From Flavobacteriaceae bacterium (GTDB lineage Bacteria > Bacteroidota > Bacteroidia > Flavobacteriales > Flavobacteriaceae), in assembly GCA_023700885.1 (NCBI GenBank), contig JAMPYA010000017.1, positions 1 through 20,704 of the forward strand: a stretch of 20,704 nt of DNA, in the 5' to 3' direction. The notes under the pieces were generated by a model that saw only the letters and a program-made list of their open reading frames with translations, was not told the DNA's origin and did no database searches. Every line of letters starts with the position of its first letter. Positions within the stretch are counted from its first letter, which is position 1. Shown in pieces: positions 7,834-15,871 of this stretch. A program made the translations under genes and the position numbers.

Positions 7834-9966
7834 TTATTTGTTGATATTTTCTAAATCGAACAAAAAGGCATAATCAATCGCAATTTCTTTCAAAGCATCA
7901 AATCGACCCGAAGCACCACCGTGACCCGTTTCCATATTCGTTTTAAGTAACAAAATATTTTTATCTGTTTTTAATTCACGTAGTTTAGCTACCCATTTTG
8001 CTGGCTCAAAATATTGAACCTGAGAATCATGTAAACCAGTTGTTACCAACATATTTGGATACTTTTGTGCTTTAATATTATCATAAGGAGAGTAGGATTT
8101 CATATAATCGTAATAGGTTTTATCATTCGGATTCCCCCATTCGTCATACTCAGCGGTAGTTAGCGGAATACTGTCATCTAACATTGTAGTTACTACATCA
8201 ACAAAAGCAACATCTGCAATTACACCGTTAAACAACTCCGGATTCATATTAACAATAGCTCCCATTAATAAGCCACCTGCAGAACCGCCGTTAGCGTATA
8301 AATGTTTAGAAGAAGTATATTTCTGATCGATTAAAAACTTTGCACAGTCAATAAAATCATTAAAAGTATTCATTTTTTTGAGTAATTTTCCGTCTTCATA
8401 CCATGCTCTGCCAAGATATTCACCACCTCTAATATGAGCGATGGCATAAATAAATCCGCGATCTAACAAACTTAATCTGTTAGTACTAAAACTCGGATCT
8501 ACGGTGTAACCATAAGAACCATAACCGTATAATAATAATGGCGTGTTTTTACTTAGTTTAGTATTTTTATGACGAACCAAGGAGATTGCAACTTTTTTTC
8601 CGTCTCTGGCTGTAGCCCATAAACGTTCGCTTACGTAATTATTTTTATCAAATTTTCCTCCTAAAACTTCTTGTTCTTTCTTGATTTCTTTGGCTTTAGT
8701 TTCCATATGAAAATCAATAACAGAAGTTGGAGTTGTAAGAGAATTGTAACTATATCTCAAAATTTCGGTATCAAACTCCGGATTAAAGTAAACACCGGCC
8801 GAGTAGGTTTCTTCTTCAAAAGGTAAATAATAATCTGCACTACCATCCCATTTTATAATTCTAATTTTATTTAAACCGTTGTTTCGCTCTTCTAAAATTA
8901 AATACTTCTTGAAAATAGAAATATCTTCAAGCAATACATCAGCTCTATGTGGTATTACATCTACCCAATTTTCTTTAGTTGTGGCATTTTCTGGAGTTTT
9001 CATCAACTTAAAGTTTTGAGCACCTTGATAATTAGTCAAAATATAAAAATGATTATTAAAATGCTCTACACTATATTCTAAATCGCGCTCACGAGACTGA
9101 ATAAGCTTAAACTTACCGGTTGTATTGTCTGCTTCTAAATATTGATATTCAGTAGATAAGGTACTATAGGAAGCTATGATTATATATTTATCTGATTTTG
9201 TAATTCCAACTGTTGTGTTAAAAGTATCATCCTTTTCATGATAGACTAATTTATCTTTAGAAACATCTGTACCGAGAATGTGTTGATATATTTTATCACT
9301 TCTTAAAGTTACAGGGTCTTTTTTAGTGTAAAAAATGGTTTTATTGTCTTTAGCCCAAACGGAACCACCGGTAGTGTTTTCAATTTTTTCAGGATAAATC
9401 TCGCCAGTTACCAAATTCTTAAATTGCAAAGTATACTGTCTTCGACTCACTTTATCAACTCCAAAAGAAGCTATTTGATTATCGTGACTAACTGTAAGAC
9501 CGCCTAATTTATAATATTCAGATCCTTTGGCCATTTCATTTACATTAAAGATAATTTCCTCTTTTGCCTCTAAACTTCCTTTTTTACGAGCATAAATAGG
9601 ATATTGATTTCCTTTTTCGAAACGAGTTATGTAATAATATCCATTTTTAAAATAGGGAACGCTTTCATCATCTTCTTTAATTCGAGCTTTCATCTCTTCA
9701 AAAAGTTCTTTTTGAAAACCTTTTGTATGAGAGGTTATGGTATCGTAATAAGCATTTTCAGCGTTGAGATACTCAATTACTTTTGGATTTTCTCTTTCAT
9801 TTAACCAATAATAATTATCTATTCTGATGTCACCATGTATGGTTAATTTCTTTTCAATTTTTTCCGCAACAGGTGGAAGTACATTTTTATCCATTTGATT
9901 TTTTTGATTACAAGATGTGATGCCAAAAATAATGGTTAATCCTAAATAAAATGATATTTTATTCAT
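7834..9966 (-). CDS. ptrB: Oligopeptidase B-type prolyl oligopeptidase (family S9A), lipoprotein
   Basis: This is a 710-residue serine peptidase that cleaves short peptides after basic residues. It has an N-terminal beta-propeller (about 35-430) gating a C-terminal alpha/beta hydrolase domain. The catalytic triad can be placed at S562 (GGSAGG), D647 (DSQVQYF) and H682 (GHGGASGR), with spacing very close to characterised oligopeptidase B enzymes. LTTAEYDEWGNP carries the acidic residues linked to Arg/Lys preference. The N-terminus is a lipoprotein signal peptide with lipobox ITSC (C19), so the mature enzyme should be membrane-anchored in the envelope rather than cytosolic. I chose the ATG at 9966: the in-frame GTG at 10029 would put 21 residues in front of the signal peptide and run into the upstream gene's stop. 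It heads the run towards the two PLP enzymes. A weak -7-like TACATTTA lies at 10007-10000. Confidence 0.92.
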   Translation of the reverse strand: MNKISFYLGLTIIFGITSCNQKNQMDKNVLPPVAEKIEKKLTIHGDIRIDNYYWLNERENPKVIEYLNAENAYYDTITSHTKGFQKELFEEMKARIKEDDESVPYFKNGYYYITRFEKGNQYPIYARKKGSLEAKEEIIFNVNEMAKGSEYYKLGGLTVSHDNQIASFGVDKVSRRQYTLQFKNLVTGEIYPEKIENTTGGSVWAKDNKTIFYTKKDPVTLRSDKIYQHILGTDVSKDKLVYHEKDDTFNTTVGITKSDKYIIIASYSTLSTEYQYLEADNTTGKFKLIQSRERDLEYSVEHFNNHFYILTNYQGAQNFKLMKTPENATTKENWVDVIPHRADVLLEDISIFKKYLILEERNNGLNKIRIIKWDGSADYYLPFEEETYSAGVYFNPEFDTEILRYSYNSLTTPTSVIDFHMETKAKEIKKEQEVLGGKFDKNNYVSERLWATARDGKKVAISLVRHKNTKLSKNTPLLLYGYGSYGYTVDPSFSTNRLSLLDRGFIYAIAHIRGGEYLGRAWYEDGKLLKKMNTFNDFIDCAKFLIDQKYTSSKHLYANGGSAGGLLMGAIVNMNPELFNGVIADVAFVDVVTTMLDDSIPLTTAEYDEWGNPNDKTYYDYMKSYSPYDNIKAQKYPNMLVTTGLHDSQVQYFEPAKWVAKLRELKTDKNILLLKTNMETGHGGASGRFDALKEIAIDYAFLFDLENINK

Positions 9967-10025
9967 AGTTTGTTTATTTAACTTTGTGTTAATATGATAT
10001 AAATGTAGCAATTTTGTTTGATGAA

Positions 10026-11447
10026 TCACTCATAAAAGGAATCATTAAATCCAATTAAATACAATTTTTCTTCAGCTCTAGTTACAGCAGTATATAACCA
10101 TCTTACAAATTCTGCTTGCTCTAAAGAGGCATTATAAGGTTGTTCTACAAAAACACTTTTCCATTGCCCTCCTTGAGATTTATGACAGGTAACTGCATAA
10201 GAAAACTTTACCTGCAACGCATTGTAATACTTATCATTTTTTATGGCTTGAAGTTTTTTGTACTTCGTTTTAATATGAGCGTAATCCATCGAAATTTCTT
10301 GATACATCTTATTCGATTCCTCATAACTTAAAGAGGCTGTATCGGAGGTTAAGGTATCCAATAAAATAACCGTATCAAATGGTGGCAATTCGTCATAATC
10401 AATCATTCTGATTTTCACGTCAGCAAATTTGAATCCGTACAATTCTTTAAAATTGTAGATAGACATTACTTCGCAAATATCTCCATTAGCGATAAAATCG
10501 GTTTCATCCGAAGCATTTAGCCAATAATAGTTATTTTTTACCACCATAATATAATCTCCTACTGTAATGGCTCCTACAAAACCTCTTATCTTATTTCTAA
10601 TTTGCTCATTATAGATATTAGCTCTTTTATTTGATCTTACTATAATGGTTGTTTGATCAATTCCGTATTCATCATAAGATTCTTGTATTTTTTCTTGTAA
10701 ATTAAAACCATCCTGAATTTTATGAACTTCACTTAAATCAAGTTGAAATTTAAAATCAGTATATAAATTCCCATTTAATAGTGCTCTTAATTGAGTTGCA
10801 TTTTCAAGTATACCGGAATCTTTTTGCTGTCTGACAACTTCATCCAACAAGGCTTCATAAACTGTTTTTTGATAATTAATTTCTAATTTATCAACATCTA
10901 ATGCGGGACTTACCTCTAATTTTACAGGTGGTAACTGAGCTTCATCACCAATAAATATCATTTTACAATTTTGACCTGAATCTATAAATTGAATTAAATC
11001 ATTAAGTAAAGAACTGGTATCAAACAATACATTTTTTGAATCATCAGGAATCATGGAAGCCTCATCAACAATAAATATAGTGTTGCTATACTTATTGGGT
11101 TGTAACGTAAACTGTATAGCTCCGCTTTTATTTTTTTTCGGATAATAAATTTTTTTATGAATTGTAAAAGCTTTCTTTTTGGCATAATTAGACATGACCT
11201 TGGCAGCTCTACCTGTAGGTGCAATTAAAACTGCTTGTTTATTTATTTTCCACAAACAATTCACCAAGGCCGAAATAGTTGTTGTTTTGCCGGTTCCTGC
11301 AAATCCTTTAAGTACAAATAGCGAATCTTTGTTATTTAAAAAAAGATACTCACTTAACATCTTAAGTGCACTAATTTGACTTTCTGTTGGAGTATGCGGA
11401 AAAGATTTTTGAAGCTGCTCAAAAAAAATATTTGAATTATAAATCAT
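10026..11447 (-). CDS. RecD-like superfamily 1 ATP-dependent DNA helicase (AAA_30/UvrD C-terminal type)
   Basis: This is a 473-residue SF1B helicase. Walker A is GFAGTGKTTT (48-57), followed by APTGRAA (76-82, motif Ia), the Walker B region DEAS (128-131), GDEAQLPPV (167-175, motif III), VTCHKSQGGQW (419-429, motif V-like) and YTAVTRAEEKLYLIG (452-466, motif VI). It resembles the short RecD2-like helicases common in Bacteroidota, lacks the long N-terminal domain of RecD2, and probably acts in repair or recombination as a 5'-3' helicase. I chose the ATG at 11447. The open frame continues upstream to a TTG at 11546, but that part contains a good -7 box (11472-11465) and reaches into the divergent gene's promoter region. 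It is followed after 59 bases by the oligopeptidase gene. Confidence 0.88.
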   Translation of the reverse strand: MIYNSNIFFEQLQKSFPHTPTESQISALKMLSEYLFLNNKDSLFVLKGFAGTGKTTTISALVNCLWKINKQAVLIAPTGRAAKVMSNYAKKKAFTIHKKIYYPKKNKSGAIQFTLQPNKYSNTIFIVDEASMIPDDSKNVLFDTSSLLNDLIQFIDSGQNCKMIFIGDEAQLPPVKLEVSPALDVDKLEINYQKTVYEALLDEVVRQQKDSGILENATQLRALLNGNLYTDFKFQLDLSEVHKIQDGFNLQEKIQESYDEYGIDQTTIIVRSNKRANIYNEQIRNKIRGFVGAITVGDYIMVVKNNYYWLNASDETDFIANGDICEVMSIYNFKELYGFKFADVKIRMIDYDELPPFDTVILLDTLTSDTASLSYEESNKMYQEISMDYAHIKTKYKKLQAIKNDKYYNALQVKFSYAVTCHKSQGGQWKSVFVEQPYNASLEQAEFVRWLYTAVTRAEEKLYLIGFNDSFYE

Positions 11448-11464
11448 GAATCTTAGATAATTCC

Positions 11465-11472
11465 CAAATATA
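11465..11472 (-). promoter_or_regulatory. Putative -7 promoter box (TAnnTTTG) for the RecD-like helicase
   Basis: On the minus strand the sequence reads TATATTTG, an exact match to TAnnTTTG. It lies 17 bases before the ATG at 11447, implying a short leader of about ten bases. It also argues against the longer reading frame that would start at 11546. No clear -33 TTG is seen. Confidence 0.5.
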
Positions 11473-11517
11473 CAAATTGATTTATGCATAAAAATTTTTA
11501 GCATTGAAAAAAATTTG

Positions 11518-11525
11518 TAGATTTG
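11518..11525 (+). promoter_or_regulatory. Putative -7 promoter box (TAnnTTTG) for the 11558-13645 operon
   Basis: TAGATTTG matches TAnnTTTG exactly and is 32 bases upstream of the ATG at 11558, giving a predicted leader of about 25 bases. A TTG at 11504-11506 is closer than the usual spacing for a -33 element, so only the -7 box is convincing. Together with the minus-strand box at 11465-11472 it makes a divergent promoter region. Confidence 0.45.
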
Positions 11526-11557
11526 CGTACGTCCAATAACAAACAAGAACTAGAAAA

Positions 11558-12283
11558 ATGATTACAATTTTAATTATTATCGTCTCAATAATTGCTGTTG
11601 CGTTTATAGCTTATGCAGTAATTAAATATGTGCCTTTAGATAAACAATGGATTTTATCTGCATTTTTATGGGTTGCAATCGCATTCCTTGCGTTTAAAAT
11701 TTATGATGGAATTATGAGTCCTATCAATTTTAACCAAGAAAAAGAAAAAAGATATAAAAAAGTTATTAGTAACTTAAAAATGATTCGTGATGCTGAGATT
11801 GCTTTTTATCAAGCTAAAGGTAGATACACAGACAACGAACAAGAATTAATTGCTTTTGTAGAAAATGGTAAACATGCTTTAACTGAATCTAGATATATTG
11901 TTCAAAAGAAAAATCTAGGTGGAGGAATTGTAGTCGATGTGGATGTGAAAATTACTGATACTATTGGTTATGAGGAAGTTAAAAATAAATTTGCTGGTAG
12001 AGATTACAAAAACATGTTTAATGTTCCTGATACTAAAGAAAAATTTAAAGTTTCTTTAGCCATGGTTGAAAAAGTTTCCGGCTTAATGTCTCCGGTTTTT
12101 GAAGCAAAAGTAGATAAAGCTATTGTACTTCATGGCATGGATAATTACCTAGTAAGCCAAGAGAAAGAAGCCTTTGGTGGTGAACAGGTAAGAGGTGAAT
12201 TTATTTCGGTTGGTTCATTAGAAGAAGTTAGCACAAGTGGAAACTGGCCTCCTTTTTATGACGCAGGTGATAAAAAAGATTAA
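11558..12283 (+). CDS. Membrane protein of unknown function with pilin-like segment after its helices
   Basis: This 241-residue protein matches no named family I can assign. Two hydrophobic helices are visible (about 2-23 and 31-47), joined by a short charged loop (VPLDKQ). The region 60-105 then looks like the stalk of type IV pilins and pseudopilins: a charged helix with KVISNLKMIRDAEIAFYQAKGRY, an acidic turn, QELIAF and ENGK. The remaining residues (about 106-241) are a soluble, beta-rich-looking domain ending in an acidic and lysine tail. No prepilin peptidase site is visible, and the presence of two helices is unlike true pilins. It is the first gene of an operon, overlapping the DUF3822 gene by 26 bases and followed by rsmD. 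Similar genes beside DUF3822 genes occur in other Bacteroidota as far as I recall. An envelope role is inferred from the helices only. Confidence 0.75.
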   Translation: MITILIIIVSIIAVAFIAYAVIKYVPLDKQWILSAFLWVAIAFLAFKIYDGIMSPINFNQEKEKRYKKVISNLKMIRDAEIAFYQAKGRYTDNEQELIAFVENGKHALTESRYIVQKKNLGGGIVVDVDVKITDTIGYEEVKNKFAGRDYKNMFNVPDTKEKFKVSLAMVEKVSGLMSPVFEAKVDKAIVLHGMDNYLVSQEKEAFGGEQVRGEFISVGSLEEVSTSGNWPPFYDAGDKKD

Positions 12284-13103
12284 CAACAATTTAGACTTTA
12301 ATTATCTTGATAATAGTCACTTATCCATCCAAATTAATTTGGATGGATTTTCTTTTTGCATTCTAAACAACGATTTAAAAGAAATTACAGCACTTTACCA
12401 TTTTGATTATTTTCAGAACAATTTGACATTAGATAATATTTTAAATAATATCCAGCAAATAGTTTTAGAAGAACCTTTACTTCAAAATCAATATCAGTCT
12501 GTTAACATTACCATTAAAAATAAGTTAAATACCTTTGTTCCTTTAGAACTTTTTGATGAGCAGCTTGCATCAAATTATTTGCAGTACAGCACTAAAGTAC
12601 TTTCCAATGATTTTATAACGCATGATGTTCTTGAAAAAGATCAATTAGTAAACGTCTATATCCCTTTTGTTAACATTACCAATTTCTTTTTAGACCAATT
12701 CGGCCCATTTAATTATAAGCATGCCGGAACGGTATTAGTAGAGCGATTGATTGATCTTAATAAAGACTCAGATACTATTAAAGTATATGTACATGTTTCT
12801 AAAAATGATTTTGAAATTATTGTATTGAAACAACAGGAACTTATTTTATATAATTCATTTGTGCTAAATACCTACGAAGATTTTGCATACTTTATTTTAT
12901 TTATTTTTGAGCAATTACAGTTAGATAGAGATGTTCACAATATCATTTTACTGGGCGATATAGATAATCAAAGTAATTTATATAAACTCATCTATAAGTA
13001 TGTCAGAAACATTGAGTTTTTGGAGTATGATTACCCATATCAATCAGAAATACTCAATTCGATTCCTAAGCATCAACATTTTATTGTTTTAAATCAGTAT
13101 TAA
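12258..13103 (+). CDS. DUF3822 family protein
   Basis: This is a 281-residue cytosolic-looking protein of the Bacteroidota DUF3822 family, with no signal peptide or membrane helix. The N-terminal stretch LSIQINLDGFSFCILN (about 22-37) opens the family's first domain, and a second similar beta-rich half begins with KVYVHVSKNDFEIIVLK. I recall that a member of this family was solved with an actin-like (ASKHA) fold, but I cannot verify that here and no nucleotide-binding motif stands out. I chose the ATG at 12258; an in-frame GTG at 12237 would lengthen the overlap with the upstream gene, and a GTG at 12267 is also possible. With the ATG, the overlap with the upstream gene is 26 bases. The stop shares one base with the rsmD start (TAATG). 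Tight coupling suggests joint production, but the function is unknown. Confidence 0.82.
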   Translation: MTQVIKKINNNLDFNYLDNSHLSIQINLDGFSFCILNNDLKEITALYHFDYFQNNLTLDNILNNIQQIVLEEPLLQNQYQSVNITIKNKLNTFVPLELFDEQLASNYLQYSTKVLSNDFITHDVLEKDQLVNVYIPFVNITNFFLDQFGPFNYKHAGTVLVERLIDLNKDSDTIKVYVHVSKNDFEIIVLKQQELILYNSFVLNTYEDFAYFILFIFEQLQLDRDVHNIILLGDIDNQSNLYKLIYKYVRNIEFLEYDYPYQSEILNSIPKHQHFIVLNQY

Positions 13104-13645
13104 TGCGCATTATTTCTGGAAAATATAAAGGCAGGAGAATCACTGCACCTCAAAATTTGCCAATCAGACCCACCACTGATATGGCTAAAGAATCTCTTTT
13201 TAACATTTTAAACAATCAGTTTCATTTTAGCAGTTTAAAGGTATTAGATTTATGTGCAGGGATGGGAAATATCAGTTATGAATTTGCATCACGTGGAGTT
13301 AATCACATTATTGCAGTTGATGAAAATATAGGTTGTACTAGATTTGTACAAAAAATTGCTGCGGAATTAGATTTACCTATTACCGTTATCAAATCTGATA
13401 TATTTAAATACCTTGAAAAATCAACTCAAAAATTTGATATTATTTTTGCAGATCCTCCCTACGCTTTTGAACAAGCTCAATTTAATACTATTGTAAATTT
13501 AGTTTTTCAGAATGAACAACTCAATGATGAGGGCGTTTTAATCATAGAACATTCTAAAAACACTGATTTTAGCCAACATCCTAATTTTTCAGACATCAGA
13601 AAATATGGTGGAAGTCATTTTAGTTTCTTTGAAAAAACCCAATAA
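13103..13645 (+). CDS. rsmD: 16S rRNA (guanine(966)-N(2))-methyltransferase RsmD
   Basis: This is a 180-residue SAM-dependent methyltransferase that modifies G966 (E. coli numbering) of 16S rRNA in the small ribosomal subunit. The family opening MRIISGKYKGRRI is present, followed by the RPTTDMAKESLFNIL segment (22-36). Motif I is VLDLCAGMGN (47-56), and the catalytic DPPY is at 117-120. Motif I reads CAGMG where FAGSG is commoner, a conservative change. Length is normal. It is the third gene of the operon, with a 1-base overlap with DUF3822, and its stop codon lies inside the shared terminator hairpin. Confidence 0.93.
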   Translation: MRIISGKYKGRRITAPQNLPIRPTTDMAKESLFNILNNQFHFSSLKVLDLCAGMGNISYEFASRGVNHIIAVDENIGCTRFVQKIAAELDLPITVIKSDIFKYLEKSTQKFDIIFADPPYAFEQAQFNTIVNLVFQNEQLNDEGVLIIEHSKNTDFSQHPNFSDIRKYGGSHFSFFEKTQ

Positions 13646-13673
13646 AAAAAGGAGCTTCGCTCCTTTTTTTATT
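13641..13673. terminator. Bidirectional intrinsic terminator shared by rsmD and the surA-like gene
   Basis: The arms 13641-13655 and 13659-13673 are complementary over 15 bp, with GC core GGAGC/GCTCC and a TTC loop. A-runs on the left and T-runs on the right make it work in both directions. The rsmD stop codon (13643-13645) is within the left arm, and the opposing gene's stop (13672-13674) overlaps the end of the right arm, so the two convergent genes are separated only by the hairpin. Confidence 0.92.
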
Positions 13674-15015
13674 ATTTTTTATTCCAGTTCTTTTCAAATT
13701 TACAATCTTTAAAAGCTTCACTTATTTTTATATAAGTATCCTTAATTTTATTATTTGCCCATTTATCAAGTGCCTCTTCTTTTTTGCGTTGTAAAGTCAA
13801 TCGCTGAATTTTAACGTAGTCTTTAGAAAAATCTGCCGTATGAGCCGGAATTTTATTCTTCATCATGATAATCTTGTACATTTTCTCGGCACCAGGATTT
13901 TCTTCAAAAAACGGATCTGTAATATCATTTTTATTTAATTGATTTACACGTGCATATAAGGCAGGATCCATACGGGTCAAATCAAAGGAAGTATCATTGG
14001 TAGATGGATTGATAATTAATCCATTATTATTTTTGGTTGCATCATCTTGTGAGTGTTTTTTAACAGCCTCTTCAAAAGTCATTTCTCCACTCACAATTTT
14101 AGATTTTATTTCTGTAAGCAAATTTTTAGCTTTACTCAATTCAGCATCATCAATTTGTGGCTGAATTAGAATGTGTCTCACCTCTATTTCCTGTCCGCTA
14201 ATTTTCTCGACTTGAATAATGTGAAATCCGTAAAGCGTTTTAAATGGATCTGAAATTTCTTTTTCGTCTAAACTAAAAGCTACCTCTTTAAATTCTTTAA
14301 TAAACGGACTTTCACGTGTTAAAGTGTATTTTCCTCCATTTTGAGCTACTGCTGGATCGTCTGAATTTAAAATAGCTTTCATTCTAAAACTACTACCCGC
14401 CTCTACTTCTTTTTTAATGGTATTAAGTTTATCAATAACTCTATTGGTTTCGGCAACAGTTGGTTCTATATATAAAACTATTTGAGCTAACTCTATTTCT
14501 GCTCCAAATTCTGGTAATTCATTCTTTTCTTTTAAACTTTTAAAATAAGTTCTTACCTCTTCAGGGGTAACATCAATACCATCAGTAATATGTTCTTGTT
14601 CTTTTCTGATAAGACTTTGTTCTGTTTGAATAATGGTCAATTCTTTTTGCAAATCTTCTTCATCATTAAAACCATATAACTCAACCACTTTTTCGATAGT
14701 ACCTAATTGTTGTTTAAAATAAGCGATATCATTTTCAACTTTAGATTTAATATCAGCATCAACAATTTTCATACTATCTATAACAGCATGATGTGCTAAC
14801 AATTTTTGTGTCATTATTTCGTCTAACATTTCGCAGTCTGAAATGGTAATTTTACCACTACTTCTTTGCGCAACTTCTTGTTTAAACTTCTCAATATCAG
14901 AGTTTAATACAACATTCTTTCCAACTACAGCGGCAACGCCATCAATTTTAATTTTTTGCTGTGCATTAATTGATATCGACAATAATACAAATAGGATTAT
15001 TAACTTATTTTTCAT
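13672..15015 (-). CDS. SurA-like periplasmic peptidyl-prolyl isomerase/chaperone with two parvulin domains
   Basis: This is a 447-residue periplasmic chaperone that should assist outer-membrane protein folding. It has a signal peptide (about 1-19, ending SINAQ), a SurA_N-like helical region (about 23-165, opening with VAAVVGKNVVLNSDIEKF), a first PpiC domain (about 172-270, with GGKYTLTRES and LYGFHIIQV) and a second (about 277-385, with VRHILIQP). The second is more diverged: the glycine-rich GG and YGFH motifs of the first are not repeated. I chose the ATG at 15015, because the in-frame start 13 codons earlier would place charged and polar residues before the signal peptide. This start is one base after the stop of the upstream lipoprotein gene. 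It is the last gene of a three-gene chaperone operon and ends in the shared terminator. Confidence 0.9.
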   Translation of the reverse strand: MKNKLIILFVLLSISINAQQKIKIDGVAAVVGKNVVLNSDIEKFKQEVAQRSSGKITISDCEMLDEIMTQKLLAHHAVIDSMKIVDADIKSKVENDIAYFKQQLGTIEKVVELYGFNDEEDLQKELTIIQTEQSLIRKEQEHITDGIDVTPEEVRTYFKSLKEKNELPEFGAEIELAQIVLYIEPTVAETNRVIDKLNTIKKEVEAGSSFRMKAILNSDDPAVAQNGGKYTLTRESPFIKEFKEVAFSLDEKEISDPFKTLYGFHIIQVEKISGQEIEVRHILIQPQIDDAELSKAKNLLTEIKSKIVSGEMTFEEAVKKHSQDDATKNNNGLIINPSTNDTSFDLTRMDPALYARVNQLNKNDITDPFFEENPGAEKMYKIIMMKNKIPAHTADFSKDYVKIQRLTLQRKKEEALDKWANNKIKDTYIKISEAFKDCKFEKNWNKK

Positions 15016-15016
15016 G

Positions 15017-15871
15017 TTATTTAAATTCTTCAAATTGTTTATTTTTAATGGCATCTGTTACTAATGTTTCTTCTATTTTCTTAAGTAATTCTTGTTTTCG
15101 TTTATGTAAAATCATTTGTTTAATATTTGATGATACATAATTTAAAGGTGCTACATCATTAATAGTTAATAGGTCTTTTACCTTAATTAAATAAATTCCT
15201 AAACTATCCTGTTTTTGAATGATCGTAGATTTCGGTAAGGATGAAGCTCGCTCTATTTTTTTGAGAATAGGTAATTTTTGCTGAATATCAGCAAAACGAA
15301 TCCAGGTTGAATCATTAAAATTATGGGATTTTAATTTGTATTCATTCTCTATTATTTTTTCTATATCCTTTTGTTTGCCAGAAGTAAATAACCTTGTAAA
15401 CTCTATAGGATTTTGAATTTCTTTTCCTATTAAAATATATTTCATTTTAACCAACTCCTCGTTTAAATGAAAACTTTCTTTATTAGTATTGTAATAACTT
15501 TCAATTTCATTTGCACTGATAATAGTATCGGTATACTGATTTACCACCGCTTCTCTATAAGCATTGATGTATAAATCTTCACGATATTCATTCACTAATT
15601 TCTCGTACTCATCTTTATTAATACTTAAATTTAATTCAGAGTTATAAAGTAATAATCGCTGTTTTGCCCATAAATAAATGTAATTTTCTACAATAGCAAT
15701 ACTATCTTCTTTACTTGCATTTTCTGGCACTAAATCTCTAATATCAGATTCATATAAATATTTATCATGAACTCTAGCGATAGCTTTATTATCAGGCGAA
15801 TCTTTGAAATTCAAAAATTCACAGGAAGTTATAAAAACTATAAGAATAAGATATATTTTTAAAAATTTCAC
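15017..15871 (-). CDS. SurA/PpiC-like lipoprotein with degenerate parvulin domain
   Basis: This is a 284-residue envelope lipoprotein. Its signal peptide has lipobox ITSC (C17). The N-terminal half (about 30-135) is a helical SurA_N-like chaperone region. The 140-235 region follows a parvulin outline (VKMKYILIGK, then DSLGIYLIKVKD) but lacks the usual catalytic His, Gly-Gly and FG(Y/W)H-type motifs, so it is probably a chaperone without isomerase activity. The start codon is GTG at 15871-15869. It overlaps the TGA stop of the upstream PpiC gene in a GTGA arrangement, and the signal peptide begins immediately after it, which decides the start. The next gene begins one base after the stop. Such triple cassettes occur in flavobacteria. 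Confidence 0.85.
   Translation of the reverse strand: MKFLKIYLILIVFITSCEFLNFKDSPDNKAIARVHDKYLYESDIRDLVPENASKEDSIAIVENYIYLWAKQRLLLYNSELNLSINKDEYEKLVNEYREDLYINAYREAVVNQYTDTIISANEIESYYNTNKESFHLNEELVKMKYILIGKEIQNPIEFTRLFTSGKQKDIEKIIENEYKLKSHNFNDSTWIRFADIQQKLPILKKIERASSLPKSTIIQKQDSLGIYLIKVKDLLTINDVAPLNYVSSNIKQMILHKRKQELLKKIEETLVTDAIKNKQFEEFK

Noticed and set aside
9967..10029. GTG start at 10029 for the oligopeptidase, overlapping the helicase stop
   Set aside because: It would bury the lipoprotein signal peptide 21 residues inside the protein; the ATG at 9966 starts exactly at the signal peptide.
11448..11546. Upstream in-frame extension of the RecD-like helicase to a TTG at 11546
   Set aside because: It contains the TATATTTG box at 11472-11465, runs into the promoter region of the divergent gene, and its residues do not resemble a helicase N-terminus.
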